Shown: positions 49,515 through 58,600 of the stretch, in pieces
How the letters are laid out: every line of letters starts with the position of its first letter
Position numbering within the stretch: position 1 is the first letter of the stretch
From: JACKFE01 sp050248735
GTDB lineage: Bacteria; Nitrospirota; Nitrospiria; Nitrospirales; UBA8639
NCBI GenBank assembly: GCA_050248735.1
Contig: JBFWRU010000003.1
Location: forward strand, 62,001-126,000
Reading direction: 5' to 3'
DNA: 64,000 nucleotides
Translations under genes and position numbers: made by a program
Notes under the pieces: model-generated
Databases searched by the model: none
What the model was told of the DNA's origin: nothing
What the model saw: the letters and a program-made list of their open reading frames with translations, nothing else

Positions 49515-50150
49515 TTAACCCCACAATTCCTTTATTTCTCCGAGTGCTCCCTGGGTGACAACCAGTTTTTCGCACCAGAGAAGATCATATACATTCAAAT
49601 CCTTAGGTTGAAGAACTTTTAAATCTTTTAAATTTCTTCCCAGACGGCTCAGATCGTCAATTGCCCCCTCAACGGTTAAAACGGATTTACCGCGAACCCC
49701 AAGGCCTGACAAAACACTGCCAAGAACCCTTGTTTTTCCCTCTGCAATATTGAGTTGGTCGACTACAACGAGATTTCCATCAGCCAGCTTTGAAGCTAAA
49801 ACCGACCTCATCGCACATCGATACATTTTTTTTGGCATTTGAAACCCATACTTACGTGGCTTTGGCCCAAAAACGATTCCACCATGCCGCCAAATTGGTG
49901 ACCGAACTGATCCAGCCCTGGCTCGCCCCGTATGCTTTTGCTTCCAAGGTTTTTTACCAGACCCGCTTACCTCACCACGACCACGCGTAGATGCCGTTCC
50001 CTGGCGCTGACTGGCCCGCTGCATAACCACGGCCTGATGGATCAACGGTGAACCGTCCGCCCCTTCACTAAATAACTCATCAGGCAAATCCACTGAACCG
50101 ACTTTTTTATTTTGCATGCTATAGACTGGAAGTGATCCCATCGTTATCAA
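49515..50150 (-). CDS. rplD: 50S ribosomal protein L4
   Basis: 211 aa. The tunnel loop is clear: RGRGEVSGSGKKPWKQKHTG, RARAGSVRSPIWRHGGIVFG and PKPRKYGFQMPKKMYRCAMR. In many bacteria L4 represses its own S10 operon. The start overlaps the rplC stop (ATGA), giving a few extra residues before the conserved beginning. Confidence 0.96.
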   Translation of the reverse strand: MITMGSLPVYSMQNKKVGSVDLPDELFSEGADGSPLIHQAVVMQRASQRQGTASTRGRGEVSGSGKKPWKQKHTGRARAGSVRSPIWRHGGIVFGPKPRKYGFQMPKKMYRCAMRSVLASKLADGNLVVVDQLNIAEGKTRVLGSVLSGLGVRGKSVLTVEGAIDDLSRLGRNLKDLKVLQPKDLNVYDLLWCEKLVVTQGALGEIKELWG

Positions 50151-50764
50151 TCAACCTTTTTGATTTCGACCATTCCACCAATAGGCCCAGGAACAGAACC
50201 AGAAACCAGAAGAATATTTTCCTCAACTCTTACATCCACGATCCTGAGACCCTTCACCGTCACCTGCTTATTCCCCATATGGCCAGGTAATTTTTTATTT
50301 TTAAACACTCTGGAAGGAAATGAGCTTTGGCCGAGTGAACCAGGAGCACGATGAAACATAGAGCCATGAGAGGCTGGACCACCAGCAAAATGGTGCCGCT
50401 TAATAACCCCCTGAAAACCCTTCCCCTTTGAAGTTGCCCGAACATTTACCGAGTCACCCTTGGAAAAAATATCAGCCTTTAATTGCTGACCTGGCTCCAA
50501 ATTGCTTTTTGAGGTGAATTCCGACAAATGCCTCCAATATTCCTCTCCGGCCTTTTTCAAATGACCCAATTCTGCTTTCCCTAGCTTTCCCTTTGAAGTC
50601 TTCTGATACCCTATTTGAACCCTGGAGTACCCGTCCTTCTCCATAGTCTTGACCTGAACGACTCCACAAGGACCCGCTTCGATCATAGTCACAGGGGTCA
50701 GACTACGATTTTCATCGTAAACCTCCAACATACCTAATTTTTTTCCAACCAAACCTTGCATCAT
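50147..50764 (-). CDS. rplC: 50S ribosomal protein L3
   Basis: 205 aa. GLVGKKLGMLEVYDENRSLT, KGKGFQGVIKRHHFAGGPAS and HGSMFHRAPGSLGQSSFPSR. L3 reaches the peptidyl-transferase centre; the Gln residue methylated in proteobacteria sits in this last segment. Starts 17 bases after rpsJ. Confidence 0.97.
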   Translation of the reverse strand: MMQGLVGKKLGMLEVYDENRSLTPVTMIEAGPCGVVQVKTMEKDGYSRVQIGYQKTSKGKLGKAELGHLKKAGEEYWRHLSEFTSKSNLEPGQQLKADIFSKGDSVNVRATSKGKGFQGVIKRHHFAGGPASHGSMFHRAPGSLGQSSFPSRVFKNKKLPGHMGNKQVTVKGLRIVDVRVEENILLVSGSVPGPIGGMVEIKKVD

Positions 50765-50781
50765 AACATTCCCAGCTTTGC

Positions 50782-51099
50782 TTACAATTTAATTTCTACA
50801 TCAACCCCGGCAGCCAAATTTAGCTTCATCAGAGCATCCATGGTTTCTGGAGTGGGCTCCATAATATCCAACAGCCTCTTATGGGTTCTTATTTCAAACT
50901 GTTCCCGCGACTTCTTATCTACATGGGTTGACCTTTGAACCGTGAACTTTTCAATTCTTGTCGGAAGAGGAACGGGGCCGGCTATCCTCGCACCACTACG
51001 CCGGACTGTATCCACAATCTCCCTAACAGATTGATCCAAGACGCGGTAATCAAACCCTTTTAATCTAATCCGAATCCTTCGGTCCCGATCCACAAGCAC
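50782..51099 (-). CDS. rpsJ: 30S ribosomal protein S10
   Basis: 105 aa. RIRIRLKGFDYRVLDQSVRE, GARIAGPVPLPTRIEKFTVQ and THVDKKSREQFEIRTHKRLL. Also known as NusE, acting in antitermination with NusB. It opens the S10 cluster 49 bases after tuf. Confidence 0.98.
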   Translation of the reverse strand: MLVDRDRRIRIRLKGFDYRVLDQSVREIVDTVRRSGARIAGPVPLPTRIEKFTVQRSTHVDKKSREQFEIRTHKRLLDIMEPTPETMDALMKLNLAAGVDVEIKL

Positions 51100-51148
51100 C
51101 TATCCTTTCACAATCAACGCTGCACACAATGCCTTCGTTACTGAATGC

Positions 51149-52354
51149 TCAGGCCACAATCTCGGTGACGACCCCGGCCCCCACCGTCCGGCCCCCTTCC
51201 CGCACCGCAAACCGCACGCCCTGCTCCATCGCAATCGGCGCGATCAACTCGCCCGTGAATGACACATTATCCCCCGGCATCACCATCTCCACCCCCGGGT
51301 TCAGCTGCACCACCCCCGTCACATCCGTCGTCCGGAAGTAAAACTGCGGCCGATAGCCGTTAAAAAACGGCGTATGCCGCCCCCCTTCTTCCTTCGTCAA
51401 CACATACACCTCGGCCTTAAACTTCGTATGCGGCGTAATACTCTTGGGCTTGGCCAACACCATCCCCCGCTCCACATCTTCCTTCTTCGTCCCCCGCAAC
51501 AGCGCCCCAATGTTATCCCCCGCCTGCCCTTCATCCAGCACCTTGCGGAACATTTCCACGCCCGTCACAATCGTCGTCTGCGTCGGCTTGAGCCCCACGA
51601 TCTCGATTTCATCGCCTACCTTCACCTGACCCCGCTCCACCCGGCCCGTCACCACCGTCCCCCGGCCACTGATGGTAAACACATCTTCAATGGGCATCAG
51701 GAAGGGCTTATCAATCGCCCGCTGCGGCGTCGGAATATACGTATCCACGGCCTCCAACAAGCGCATGATCGAGGGCACCCCCACCTCGCTTTGATCCCCC
51801 TCAATGGCTTTGATCGCCGAACCGATGACCACCGGCACGTCATCCCCCGGAAATCCGTACTTCGTAAGCAACTCCCGCACTTCCAATTCCACCAACTCCA
51901 ACAACTCTTTATCTTCCACCTTGTCCGCTTTATTCAAAAAGACCACGATATAGGGCACCCCCACCTGCCGCGCCAGGAGTATATGCTCCCGCGTCTGCGG
52001 CATGGGCCCATCGGCCGCACTCACCACCAAGATCGCCCCGTCCATTTGCGCCGCCCCCGTGATCATGTTCTTGACATAATCCGCATGCCCCGGACAGTCC
52101 ACGTGCGCATAGTGCCGATTCTCCGTCTCATACTCCACATGCGAGATGGCAATGGTGAGGATTTTGGTCGGATCCCGCCGCCCCTGGCTTTCACTCGCCT
52201 TCGCCACTTCGTCGTAGGGAATGAATTTGGCTTTGCCCGTGTCGCCCATAACCTTCGTCAACGCCGAGGTCAACGTCGTCTTGCCATGGTCCACGTGCCC
52301 AATCGTCCCCACATTCACATGCGGCTTCTTCCGCTCAAATTTCGCCTTCGCCAT
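51149..52354 (-). CDS. tuf: Elongation factor Tu with altered switch I loop
   Basis: 401 aa, delivers aminoacyl-tRNA to the ribosome. GTPase motifs GHVDHGKT, DCPGHADY and NKAD are normal, and domains 2 and 3 look complete to GAGVVTEIVA. The switch I/effector region normally reading APEEKARGITI is here ASESQGRRDPTKILTI, five residues longer and without the RGITI consensus. Codon use is also odd: GGG, CCG and GTG dominate, and a counted coding line is 38/60 G+C versus 21/60 in fusA. A strong GGAGGAGCGAGG precedes the ATG. It is the only tuf in the window. Confidence 0.96.
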   Translation of the reverse strand: MAKAKFERKKPHVNVGTIGHVDHGKTTLTSALTKVMGDTGKAKFIPYDEVAKASESQGRRDPTKILTIAISHVEYETENRHYAHVDCPGHADYVKNMITGAAQMDGAILVVSAADGPMPQTREHILLARQVGVPYIVVFLNKADKVEDKELLELVELEVRELLTKYGFPGDDVPVVIGSAIKAIEGDQSEVGVPSIMRLLEAVDTYIPTPQRAIDKPFLMPIEDVFTISGRGTVVTGRVERGQVKVGDEIEIVGLKPTQTTIVTGVEMFRKVLDEGQAGDNIGALLRGTKKEDVERGMVLAKPKSITPHTKFKAEVYVLTKEEGGRHTPFFNGYRPQFYFRTTDVTGVVQLNPGVEMVMPGDNVSFTGELIAPIAMEQGVRFAVREGGRTVGAGVVTEIVA

Positions 52355-52412
52355 ACCTCGCTCCTCCTGAAATCAACTCTTTAAAAATTAGGATTTCTAT
52401 ATTGACTAATGG

Positions 52413-54494
52413 TTACCCGCCTTGATTTTTCTTAATGATTTCCTGAGCCAACAACTTGGGAACCACTTCATATTTTTCAAATTCCATACTATACGTCGCA
52501 CGTCCCTGCGTTTTTGAACGAAGGTCGGTTGCATAACCAAACATTTCACTTAACGGAACAACGGCATCCACCACCTGAGAGCCCCCGCGTGACCTCATGC
52601 CCTGAATTTTCCCTCTTCGACCGTTCAAATCCCCAATGACGTCACCCATAAAGTCCTGCGGGACCAATACCTCCACCTTCATGATAGGCTCAAGGAGAGC
52701 AGGCTCCGCCTTTTCACAGGCACTAACAAGAGCCATTGACCCTGCAATCTTAAACGCCATCTCGCTTGAATCAACCTCATGATAAGAACCATCGAATATA
52801 GTCACCCGTATATCGCGAAGGGGATAGCCCGCCAAAATTCCACCCACCATTCGCTCCTTCACACCCTTTTCTACAGCCGGAATATATTCCCTGGGAACAA
52901 CCCCACCGACTATTTTATTCACAAACTCCAACCCGACACCTGCCTCAGCTGGCTCAACCCTGAGATAAACATGCCCATACTGGCCACGCCCACCGGTCTG
53001 CTTAATATATTTTCCTTCCGCTTCAGCCCTGCCACGGATCGTTTCCCTATATGCCACCTGCGGCTTTCCGACATTGGCCTGAACTTTAAATTCCCTCAAT
53101 AAACGATCGACAATAATTTCAAGATGCAATTCCCCCATTCCAGAAATAATTGTCTGCCCGGTCTCTTCGTCAGATTGAACACGAAACGAAGGATCCTCTT
53201 GAGCCAGCTTCTCAAGAGAAAATCCCAGCTTATCCATATCCTGCTTGGTCTTAGGCTCTACGGCCAAAGAAATAACGGGCTCCGGAAACTTAATCACCTC
53301 TAAAAGAATTTGATTTTTCTCATCACTAAGAGTATCACCGGTCCTGGTATCCTTTAAGCCAACCGCAGCGGCAATATCCCCCGCTGACACCTGATCAATC
53401 TCTTCCCTCTTATTCGCATGCATCTTCAAGAGACGGCCAACTCGCTCCTTCTTATCTTTTCCAACATTGTAGACATAGGAACCAGAGCTCAGACGCCCTG
53501 AATACACACGAAAATACGTGAGCTGCCCGGAAAAAGGATCAGACATGATCTTGAAGGCTAGAGCCGAAAACGGCTCATCCGCCTGAGGCTTACGGGTCAA
53601 CTCCCCACCGGTCTTCGGATCAACTCCAACAACGGGAGGCAAATCGAGAGGAGAAGGGAGATAGTCAACCACGGCATCCAAAAGAGGCTGAACGCCCTTG
53701 TTTTTGAAGGCAGAACCACAAAGTATCGGCGTAATCTTGAGGGAAATCGTTCCCAAACGGATTGCTTTTTTAATTTCTTCAACACTCAAGGTCTCGCCAC
53801 CCAGATACCGCTCCATAACAGATTCATCAAATTCCGCCACAGAATCAATCAACTTTTCCCTATATTCATTCGCCTGCTCTACATACTCAGCAGGTATCTC
53901 TCCGGTCACAAAATCCGCACCAAGCGTTTCATCATCGAATATGAGTGCCTTCATGGTAAGAAGGTCGATCACGCCACGAAAACCATCTTCTTTTCCGACA
54001 GGCAATTGAATCAAAACAGGCCTTGCACCCAAACGATCGATTATGGTTTGAACAGCTGCAAAAAAGTCAGCGCCAACCCGGTCCATTTTATTCAAAAAAG
54101 CTATCCGTGGCACCTGATATTTATCAGCCTGCCTCCAAACAGTTTCCGACTGAGGCTCAACACCCATAACAGAGTCAAATACAGCTACAGCCCCATCCAG
54201 CACACGAAGAGATCGCTCGACTTCAATGGTAAAATCAACGTGACCAGGCGTGTCAATGATATTAATCCGCGATTCTTTCCAGAAACAGGTAGTTGCAGCC
54301 GAAGTAATCGTAATCCCCCGCTCACGCTCCTGCTCCATCCAATCCATTTGAGCAGCACCCTCATGAACTTCACCGATTTTATGAGAGACCCCAGTATAAA
54401 AAAGGACCCTCTCCGTCGTTGTCGTTTTACCAGCATCAATATGGGCCATAATCCCAATATTTCTGGTTCGACTTAATGAGACTTCGATCGCCAC
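52413..54494 (-). CDS. fusA: Elongation factor G
   Basis: 693 aa from the GTG at 54494 (GAGG 5 bases upstream, MAIEVSLSRTRNIGIMAHID); a TTG 15 bases earlier is less likely. G1 AHIDAGKTTTTERVLFYTG, an intact switch I ERERGITITSAAT, G3 DTPGHVDFTIEVERSL and G4 NKMDRVGADF. Five-domain translocase. It follows rpsG after about 110 bases. Confidence 0.98.
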   Translation of the reverse strand: MAIEVSLSRTRNIGIMAHIDAGKTTTTERVLFYTGVSHKIGEVHEGAAQMDWMEQERERGITITSAATTCFWKESRINIIDTPGHVDFTIEVERSLRVLDGAVAVFDSVMGVEPQSETVWRQADKYQVPRIAFLNKMDRVGADFFAAVQTIIDRLGARPVLIQLPVGKEDGFRGVIDLLTMKALIFDDETLGADFVTGEIPAEYVEQANEYREKLIDSVAEFDESVMERYLGGETLSVEEIKKAIRLGTISLKITPILCGSAFKNKGVQPLLDAVVDYLPSPLDLPPVVGVDPKTGGELTRKPQADEPFSALAFKIMSDPFSGQLTYFRVYSGRLSSGSYVYNVGKDKKERVGRLLKMHANKREEIDQVSAGDIAAAVGLKDTRTGDTLSDEKNQILLEVIKFPEPVISLAVEPKTKQDMDKLGFSLEKLAQEDPSFRVQSDEETGQTIISGMGELHLEIIVDRLLREFKVQANVGKPQVAYRETIRGRAEAEGKYIKQTGGRGQYGHVYLRVEPAEAGVGLEFVNKIVGGVVPREYIPAVEKGVKERMVGGILAGYPLRDIRVTIFDGSYHEVDSSEMAFKIAGSMALVSACEKAEPALLEPIMKVEVLVPQDFMGDVIGDLNGRRGKIQGMRSRGGSQVVDAVVPLSEMFGYATDLRSKTQGRATYSMEFEKYEVVPKLLAQEIIKKNQGG

Positions 54495-54606
54495 GTAATC
54501 CTCACACAACTAAGCCGAAAGAACCCATGCCCTTACCCCCCTTAATCCAGGGAACAAAACTAACGGGCACAGCCCTTACGGCATCAATTCAATGAATGTC
54601 AATCAG

Positions 54607-55077
54607 CTACCACCGGTAATGAGCAAAGGCACGATTTGCCTCAGCCATTCGGTGAGTTTCATCACGTTTTTTTACCGCCGAGCCATTATTACTGGCCGCA
54701 TCCATCAATTCACCAGCCAGTCTTTCCGGCATACTCTTCCCGCTTCGCGCCAAGGCGCTTTGCTTAATCCAACGCAAAGCCAAAGCTATCTGCCTCACAG
54801 GCCGAATCTCAATAGGAACCTGATACGATGCCCCGCCAACCCGCCTGGACTTCACCTCAACCAACGGCTTCACATTACCAAGAGCCGAATGAAACACCTT
54901 AAGCGGATCCTCACCCGTCTTCTCATGAATGAGGTCAAACGCGCCATAGCATACCCTTTCGGCCGTGCTTTTCTTGCCATCGCTCATAAGAATATTGAGA
55001 AATCTTCCAACGACCAGATCATTATACCTGGGATCATGAAAAGCCCTTTGATAAATTACAAGCGGTCTACGCGGCAT
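54607..55077 (-). CDS. rpsG: 30S ribosomal protein S7
   Basis: 156 aa. MPRRPLVIYQRAFHDPRYND, FLNILMSDGKKSTAERVCYG and RRVGGASYQVPIEIRPVRQI. S7 organises the 3' domain of 16S rRNA and is the usual autoregulator of the str operon. Confidence 0.98.
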   Translation of the reverse strand: MPRRPLVIYQRAFHDPRYNDLVVGRFLNILMSDGKKSTAERVCYGAFDLIHEKTGEDPLKVFHSALGNVKPLVEVKSRRVGGASYQVPIEIRPVRQIALALRWIKQSALARSGKSMPERLAGELMDAASNNGSAVKKRDETHRMAEANRAFAHYRW

Positions 55078-55143
55078 AAATATCCTCTTCCCCTACCCTT
55101 ACGCTCAATAACAAATTTATACGGTTTGCCACCCAGGAAGGAA

Positions 55144-55515
55144 TTACTTCGGGCGCTTGGCTCCATACTTTGAACGACCCTGCTTTCGATTCGCCACACC
55201 AACGGCATCCAAGGCTCCACGAACCATGTGATAACGAACGCCAGGAAGGTCTTTTACCCGCCCCCCTCTGACCAAGACTATAGAGTGCTCCTGAAGGTTA
55301 TGACCCATGCCAGGAATATACGCCGTAACCTCAAGCCCTGTCGTGAGGCGAACCCGAGCCACTTTCCGCAATGCGGAGTTTGGTTTTTTGGGGGTGGTGG
55401 TATACACGCGAAGACACACCCCTCTTCTTTGCGGGCAATTATTCAGGGCAGGGCTTTTGCTTTTTGCCTTAATGGCTTTTCGACCAACACGTATAAGCTG
55501 ATTGACTGTAGGCAT
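55144..55515 (-). CDS. rpsL: 30S ribosomal protein S12
   Basis: 123 aa. MPTVNQLIRVGRKAIKAKSK, CPQRRGVCLRVYTTTPKKPN and GGRVKDLPGVRYHMVRGALD. The two lysines where streptomycin resistance arises (PKKPN and RVKDLPG) are wild type. First gene after the promoter at 55580-55608; the ribosome-binding site is weak. Confidence 0.98.
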   Translation of the reverse strand: MPTVNQLIRVGRKAIKAKSKSPALNNCPQRRGVCLRVYTTTPKKPNSALRKVARVRLTTGLEVTAYIPGMGHNLQEHSIVLVRGGRVKDLPGVRYHMVRGALDAVGVANRKQGRSKYGAKRPK

Positions 55516-55579
55516 AAATTAATACTTTCAGTTTTCCGTGATCGCCCTAAAAATAAAATTCCGCGTGGCGAACCTGGTG

Positions 55580-55608
55580 ATATTATAGATTGTCATTCTC
55601 TCTGTCAA
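55580..55608 (-). promoter_or_regulatory. Strong promoter of the str operon (rpsL-rpsG-fusA-tuf)
   Basis: On the minus strand a perfect TTGACA (55603-55608) is followed by TATAAT (55582-55587, spacer 15) overlapping TAATAT (55580-55585, spacer 17). It begins 19 bases after the rpoC stop and allows the str operon to be transcribed apart from rpoBC. Confidence 0.75.
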
Positions 55609-55626
55609 TACATTTCATTTCTATTT

Positions 55627-58600
55627 TTACTTTTTAGACAACGATAACGCTTCGGATGGAATACTTCCTTCTCCGTCTATTTCTTCCTGTTCATTTGGTT
55701 TCGGAACAAAGGTTTCTCGGTAATCCCCATAGCCTGTTCCTGCAGGAATGAGACGGCCAACGATGACATTTTCCTTTAAACCACGAAGTTCATCCATCCG
55801 GCCATTAATTGCCGCTTCCGTAAGTACGCGTGTTGTCTCTTGGAAGGAGGCCCCGGAGATGAAACTATCCGTACTCAGCGATGCTTTGGTAATACCCAGC
55901 AAAACCGGCTTACCCATTGCTGGCTTTCCTCCTTCGGTCAGCACTCGTTCATTTTCATCATCAAACACGAATTTATTCACCTGCGTTCCAGGCAAGAATG
56001 TCGTATCACCGGATTCTTCAACGCGAACCTTTTTCAACATTTGACGGGTGATGACTTCAATGTGTTTATCGTTAATCACCACACCCTGCAGGCGATACAC
56101 CTCCTGCACTTCGTTCACCAAATATTTCTGCAATTCACGCGGGCCCAACACACTTAAAATGTCATGCGGATTCGCTGACCCATCCATCAATGGTTCACCA
56201 GCGCGCACCCAGTCTCCTTCATGGACATTGACATGCCGCCCACGAGGAATGAAATACTCCTTCATATCCCCGATTTTATTATCAACCACGACCTTTCGTA
56301 ATCCCTTCACAAATCCGCCAAAGGACACTTCTCCATCGATCTCGCTGACCACCGCATGCTCCTTTGGCTTTCTGGCTTCGAACAATTCCGCAACCCGAGG
56401 TAAGCCACCGGTAATGTCTTTTGTTTTGGTTGTCTCTCGAGGAATTTTAGCCAGCACATCTCCAGGAAACACCGTCGCGCCTTTTTCAACGAATATATGA
56501 GCCCCAACCGGCAACAGATAACGAGCCAGTGAACCTGACGTCAATTTTCCTGTTTTTCCCGTATCATCTTTTATCGACAAGCGTGGACGAAGATTGGTTC
56601 CTGCCTGCTCAATAACCACCTTCCGAGACAATCCAGTCACTTCATCCACCTCTTCTTTCATGGTGACTCCCTCAAGAATATCGCCATAAGCCACCCGTCC
56701 TCCCACTTCGGTCAGGATGGTGAGTGAGTAGGGATCCCACTCAACGATCTTTTGGCCGACTTCAACTTTCTCCCCGTCATTTAATTTAATCTTGGCGCCA
56801 TATACCAGGGAGTATTTTTCCCTTTCACGGCCGGTGTCATCACAAACCGAAATCTTGGCATTCCGAACCATGACCACCCAATCCCCCTGCTGGGTTTTCA
56901 CCGCCATATTGGGATTATGAAAGTCCGCATTTTTCTTCGCATCGAAACTCAGGAACTTGACGGTTCCTACATGCTTGGATTCCAGCACAGTTTGCTCAAC
57001 CACCTTACTGGCAGTCCCACCAATGTGAAAAGTTCTCATGGTCAGCTGTGTACCAGGCTCACCAATAGACTGTGCCGCGATGACCCCAACTGGCTCACCT
57101 TTTTCCACCAACCGGCCTCTGGCTAAATCACGCCCATAACATTTCACGCATACCCCCCAGCGCGACTGACAGGTCAACACCGAACGGATTTTCACATGAT
57201 CAACGCCAGCCTCCACGATGTCCTTACTGATTTCTTCGTTTAATTCCTGATTGGTTCCCACCAAGACTTCCTGTGTCACCGGATCAATAATATCTTCGGC
57301 CGCCAAACGACCCAAGATCCGTTCATCCAACGATTGAATCACTTCTCCGCCTTCAACCAATGCTGAGACCACAATCCCATCCGCGGTCAAGCAATCATCT
57401 TCGCTGACGATGACGTCTTGCGCGATATCCACCAACCGTCTGGTCAGATAACCTGAATTTGCGGTCTTTAAGGCGGTATCCGCTAACCCCTTCCTTGCAC
57501 CGTGAGTAGAAATAAAGTACTGAAGAACGGTCAGCCCTTCTCTAAAATTAGCGGTAATCGGTGTCTCGATGATTTCGCCGGACGGCTTGGCCATGAGTCC
57601 GCGCATCCCACCCAATTGCCGAATTTGCTGAGAACTTCCTCTGGCTCCGGAATCCGCCATCATATAAATCGGATTAATCCCTTCGCTGTCTCCTCGACCG
57701 CCGCCCTGACTAATTTCCTTCATCATTTCCACGGCAACTTGTTCGCTGACATGCGCCCAGATGTCGATGACCTTGTTATATCGTTCTCCGTTGGTAATCA
57801 ACCCTTCATTATATTGCTGCTGAACCTGGACGACCTCCGATTGGGCCCTTTTAATCAGCTCACCTTTTCTGGTCGGAATATGCATATTGTCAATACATAT
57901 CGATACTCCAGCCTTGGTCGCATAGGAAAAGCCCAGATCCTTCAATCGATCCAACATCGTCACCACATCATGAAGACCGGCATGGCGATAAACCCGATCA
58001 ACCAGTTTGGTGAGTTCTTTCTTGGTCATCAGTTGATTCACATGAGAAAACGACATGGAAGACGGAAGGATTTCATACATGATGACCCGCCCCACCGTGG
58101 TCTCCACCAACTCATGCTCAATGCGAACCTTTATGCGGGCTTGCTCATCGACTTCTTGGGCATCATAGGCGATACGCACTTCTTCCGTTGACCCGAAAAT
58201 TTTGGCTTCACCTTTCGCTCCCTCCCGTTCCTTCGTGAGCCAATAGCAACCCAACACCATATCTTGCGAGGGAATGGACAACGGACGGCCATTTGCCGGA
58301 GAAAGAATATTATTCACGGACATCATCAAGACGCGGGCTTCGATTTGGGCTTCCACGGACAACGGGACATGGACGGCCATTTGGTCCCCGTCAAAGTCCG
58401 CGTTAAAGGCCGCACAGACCAACGGATGCAACCGAATCGCCTTGCCCTCAACCAAAATCGGATCAAAGGCCTGGATACCAAGCCGATGGAGCGTAGGAGC
58501 CCGGTTTAACATGACAGGATGCTCCCGAATCACCTCATCCAAGACATCCCATACTTCCGGTCGTTCCTTCTCAACCAACCGCTTGGCACTTTTTATGGTC

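Noticed and set aside
52140..52220. Frameshift in tuf as the cause of the odd switch I sequence
   Set aside because: Reading the other frames across this segment does not give the canonical motif, and both flanks are in the same frame.
51374..52384. A 336-codon open frame on the plus strand opposite tuf
   Set aside because: It mirrors tuf and results from its G-rich codons; the product is His/Arg/Pro-rich with no fold or ribosome site.
57502..58191. A 229-codon plus-strand frame opposite rpoC
   Set aside because: Antisense shadow of a universally conserved gene, with no motifs of its own.
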